The position numbers and the translations under genes are program-made. The notes under the pieces were generated by a model that was given only the letters and a program-made list of their open reading frames with translations, was not told the DNA's origin and searched no databases. From Vreelandella olivaria (lineage in GTDB: Bacteria > Pseudomonadota > Gammaproteobacteria > Pseudomonadales > Halomonadaceae), in NCBI GenBank assembly GCA_004295565.1, contig AP019416.1:2418001-2482000 (forward strand): 64,000 nucleotides of DNA, read 5' to 3'. Below are positions 58,678 to 64,000 of this stretch, one piece after another. Positions within the stretch are counted from its first letter, which is position 1, and every line of letters begins with the position of its first letter.

Positions 58678-59211
58678 ATGACCCGCTCTCTGCGAATTGG
58701 CTATTTCTTCACACTGCTCTTCATGTTGGCTGGCTGTGCCAGCGTTAATATTGAAGACTACGCTGATTCTGAACCCCGCCTGGATATTGCCGAATACTTT
58801 GCGGGTACCACTCGTGCCTGGGGCATGGTGCAGGATTACTCCGGTGAGGTACAGCGGCGTTTCACCGTAGAGATCCAAGGCACCTACGAAGATGACACCC
58901 TGACACTGGATGAGGCTTTCGTATTTTCAGACGGTGAAACCGATCAACGCGTTTGGACATTTAAGCGAGTCGATGAACACCGCTGGATTGGCACTGCCAA
59001 CGACGTTGAAGGCCAAGTGGAAGCACGTCAATACGGTCATGCCTTTCATATGCGCTACCCGTTAGAGATTGAGATTAACGGCCGTATGATCTCATTTACC
59101 ATGGATGACTGGATGTACCTTCAGCCGGATGGTCGCTTGATCAATCGAACCGCCATGCGCAAATTTGGCGTCACGTTAGGCGAAATCACGCTGGTTTTTG
59201 AACAAGGCTAA
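58678..59211 (+). CDS. DUF3833 lipoprotein
   Basis: MTRSLRIGYFFTLLFMLAGC is a lipoprotein signal with the lipobox L-A-G-C. The mature domain includes 'LDIAEYFAGTTRAWGMVQDY', 'QRRFTVEIQGTYEDDTLTLD' and 'MRYPLEIEINGRMISFTMDD' then WMYLQ, matching DUF3833 (lipocalin-like beta-barrel family) as I remember it. 177 residues, uninterrupted. Function unknown; often near fatty-acid or pigment genes, but here beside ectC. Confidence 0.82.
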   Translation: MTRSLRIGYFFTLLFMLAGCASVNIEDYADSEPRLDIAEYFAGTTRAWGMVQDYSGEVQRRFTVEIQGTYEDDTLTLDEAFVFSDGETDQRVWTFKRVDEHRWIGTANDVEGQVEARQYGHAFHMRYPLEIEINGRMISFTMDDWMYLQPDGRLINRTAMRKFGVTLGEITLVFEQG

Positions 59212-59225
59212 GTAACGGTTAAATA

Positions 59226-59262
59226 GATAAAAAAGCAGCCTACTCTATGAGCAGGCTGCCTC
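59226..59262 (-). terminator. Terminator of the ect operon
   Basis: On the minus strand GCAGCCTGCTC-ATA-GAGTAGGCTGC with a T6 run. One mismatch in the stem. It also serves the convergent DUF3833 gene. Confidence 0.8.
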
Positions 59263-59283
59263 TCTTATTTCTCACTAGCAGGA

Positions 59284-59674
59284 TTATTCTGGCGCTGCGT
59301 AGGAGCCGTCTTCCTGGTGAACTTCATTACCAGTAATCGGCGGCGTAAAGACGCACGCCACGGTCATGCCCTTTTCCTTGCCGCGAAGCAGGTGTTCATC
59401 ATGCTGGTCAAGTAGATAGATATCGCCTGCTTTGATCGGCCAGATTTTGCCGTCAGCCAGGGTTTCAACTTCGCCTTCACCTTCATAGCAAAACACTGCT
59501 TCGTAGTGATTTTTGTAGTGAATATGCGTCTCTGTGCCTGGAAAATGCGGGTAATATGGAACGAAAACCAGCATTGTCGTTGGCCAGAACAAGGCGCGTA
59601 CTATCCCAGTTACCATTTTCAGCGGTCACCAGGCGCTCTGTTTTACGCGCTTCTTCAAGATTACGAACGATCAT
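59284..59674 (-). CDS. ectC: EctC, ectoine synthase (frameshifted)
   Basis: The start [19 protein letters not shown] at 59674 is the family N-terminus. Two shifts near 59560 and 59540 disturb '[19 protein letters not shown]', then '[20 protein letters not shown]' (cupin metal/substrate region), '[12 protein letters not shown]' and ..[12 protein letters not shown]. About 129 residues. Cyclises N-gamma-acetyl-diaminobutyrate to ectoine. Last gene of ectABC. Confidence 0.93.
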
Positions 59675-59775
59675 AGGAGTACTCCGTTGCAAAACGGCTG
59701 GCGACTACCAGCCGTTATATCCCTATCTAAAAGACATCTAAAAACTGTGCGCGACTACTTCAGCGTAACGCCAAA

Positions 59776-61133
<1,358 letters not shown>

Positions 61134-61149
61134 CTAGCAAAACAGCGTA

Positions 61150-61728
61150 TTAGATGCGGTCTGTTTGGAACGGGCCAATACGAACCAGGTTTTCCGGGTC
61201 ATGCTCTCCTCCGAGCTGTTCGGTAGAAAAGTATTCGCGGCTGTTGAGCGGCGCATGCCAGCGCGCAGCCAAGCGACGAAACAAGCCCCAAGAGGCTAGA
61301 TTGTCGGGGGTGATGGTGGTTTCAAGGTGATGCACATCGTCAAGCTCGGGACGTGACATAATCGCTTCGACCAAGCGCCGGGCCAGGCCAGTGCCTCGCG
61401 CTTTTTCACCGACAGCCACTTGCCATAGAAAGTAAGTGTCGGGCGCATTGTCCTTGACATAGCCAGACACAAAACCAACGATCTCACCCTCTTCATTGGT
61501 AGCGACTGCACAGGTATCACGAAACTGAGTCGCCAGCAGCAGGTAGGCATAGGCTGAATTCACATCCAGCGGTGGGCAGGCTTTAACCAGCTCGTAAACC
61601 CCCCAGCCATCATCCGCATTGGGTTTGCGAATAAATAGCGGTGTCTCTGCATGACCCACAACAGCATCGGCCACCGTTGGCCTGGCCAAGTCAGCAGAAG
61701 GGGTAAAAGGTTGTATCGGCGTACTCAT
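61150..61728 (-). CDS. ectA: EctA, L-2,4-diaminobutyrate acetyltransferase
   Basis: 192 residues, uninterrupted GNAT protein. 'LFIRKPNADDGWGVYELVKA' then CPPLDVNSAY is typical. The acetyl-CoA loop is 'ARGTGLARRLVEAIM'. 'HLETTITPDNLASWGLFRRL' is the conserved EctA block. First gene of the ectoine operon, with a sigma-70-type promoter 33 bp upstream. Confidence 0.95.
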   Translation of the reverse strand: MSTPIQPFTPSADLARPTVADAVVGHAETPLFIRKPNADDGWGVYELVKACPPLDVNSAYAYLLLATQFRDTCAVATNEEGEIVGFVSGYVKDNAPDTYFLWQVAVGEKARGTGLARRLVEAIMSRPELDDVHHLETTITPDNLASWGLFRRLAARWHAPLNSREYFSTEQLGGEHDPENLVRIGPFQTDRI

Positions 61729-61760
61729 AGTTATGCTTCGCTGTAGCGAATTTGATGATC

Positions 61761-61789
61761 ATTATAACAGCTGATTATGAGCAATTCAA
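61761..61789 (-). promoter_or_regulatory. Sigma-70-type promoter of ectABC
   Basis: On the minus strand TTGAAT, 17 bp, TATAAT: a perfect -10 and a four-of-six -35, ending 33 bp before the ectA start. An AT-rich stretch upstream (61790-61850) could carry the osmotic or sigma-S control reported for other ect operons; no specific site is seen. Confidence 0.7.
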
Positions 61790-61904
61790 AAGCCATATTA
61801 TTCTCCACCCCGCTTTCCATAATTTTTTGTTATAGCTAACCAGTGCAACCCTGCGGCAGCCCTCGGCCACTTAACTGCTATCGCTTTTAGAGTAGTGCAC
61901 AAGC

Positions 61905-61932
61905 CAAAAAAGGCGCGCCAAACGGCACGCCT
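61905..61932 (-). terminator. Terminator of gor
   Basis: On the minus strand AGGCGTGCC-GTTT-GGCGCGCCT followed by a T-run, one G-T pair in the stem, 17 bp after the gor stop. Confidence 0.85.
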
Positions 61933-61948
61933 GTTTAACATGGGGCTA

Positions 61949-63363
<1,415 letters not shown>

Positions 63364-63549
63364 TCAATCGTCGTATTGTCAAAGGGCCAAGTGTGGCGGT
63401 TGACCTGACTGTCCGGGGAGGTTAAAACCTTCAGCTGCACTTTTGTGCTGGCGCATATTTTATAAAGTCCCTAATTTTATACTGAGTAGGGTTTGATATC
63501 CCGCTTGCCTACCAGTGATTCGACACCCTTTAACCTTACTGGAGACGCT

Positions 63550-64000
63550 ATGTCTGACCCTATTGCGACGCTACTCGATAATAACCGCGCCTGGGCTGAG
63601 CGCATGTGTGAAGAAGACCCCGACTACTTTAAACGTCTCTCGAATCAGCAAAACCCTGATTATTTATGGATTGGTTGCTCCGACAGCCGAGTGCCCGCGA
63701 ATCAAATTATTGCCCTCCCGCCTGGCGAGGTATTCGTCCATCGTAACGTCGCCAATCTACTCCATCACACGGATATGAACGCGCTGTCGGTGGTGCAGTT
63801 CGCGGTGGATGTACTCAAGGTCAGCCATGTCATGATTGTCGGCCACTATGGATGCGGGGCATTAAGGCCGCCATGATGGGAGGCGAATGCGGCGTGGTGG
63901 ATTACTGGCTGCATTCGGTTCGTGAACAGTACAACCACCACCGGAGCTCGCTGGAGCATCTCCCTCTTGAAGATCAAATCGACCGCATGTGTGAGCTTAA
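63550..64000 (+). CDS. can: Beta-carbonic anhydrase, 3' end beyond the window (frameshifted)
   Basis: ATG 63550 with [29 protein letters not shown] opens the protein. Zn ligands are '[14 protein letters not shown]' (Cys, with the D-S-R dyad) and '[10 protein letters not shown]' (His, Cys). A shift near 63860 moves to '[20 protein letters not shown]'. 150 residues are present of about 210. Hydrates CO2 to bicarbonate for carboxylation reactions. Confidence 0.92.

Overview
The window looks like a moderately halophilic gammaproteobacterium of the Halomonas group. The basis is a complete ectoine operon (ectABC), a BCCT osmolyte transporter, tusDCB-tusE, metH, nfuA, sufE and zur, and the style of the prophage genes. 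Many conserved genes are split by one-base indels, very often in homopolymer runs. These look like sequencing errors, so I give whole-gene spans and mark the frameshifts.

Region 1 (1-8757) is the distal end of a prophage or other tRNA-integrated element. It carries tail-type structural genes, then accessory cargo: a membrane protein resembling abortive-infection proteins (3468-4155), an SOS-controlled DUF1654-umuD-umuC operon with a LexA box, a 142-bp direct repeat around a small membrane protein, an AT-rich reverse transcriptase gene (6842-8107) and a 49-residue membrane protein. It ends at a 3' fragment of tRNA-Ser(TGA), which looks like an att site, followed by the tRNA terminator.

Region 2 (8800-14930) is a second, decayed phage-like stretch: a RelE/HigB-type toxin with an HTH antitoxin, several unrecognised genes, a lysis cassette (lambda R-type endolysin, a one-helix membrane protein and a 3-TM holin) and a truncated terminase small subunit.

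Region 3 (15100-49200) is ordinary chromosome: xpaC-telA, an ATP-grasp enzyme, a CBS / P-II / DUF1538 cluster, a BCCT transporter, a P-type ATPase, a K+ channel, a dienelactone hydrolase, yccA and tusDCB-tusE. It continues with a cupin regulator, a deacetylase divergent from a Pat-type acetyltransferase, pdxH, cytochrome b561, DUF2069-wrbA, smr, a sulfite reductase with DUF934, a MATE exporter and metH.

Region 4 (49400-64000) holds nfuA, then a small accessory island (a parDE-like pair, and a KfrA-like protein divergent from a tyrosine recombinase with two palindromes between them). After it come sufE, yidD, hisI, zur, a three-gene membrane cluster (ATP-grasp ligase, inactive transglutaminase with 7 TM, retropepsin-like protease), a DUF3833 lipoprotein, ectABC, gor and the start of a beta-carbonic anhydrase. 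The least explained material is the cargo at 3.4-8.7 kb, above all the reverse transcriptase with its duplicated leader.
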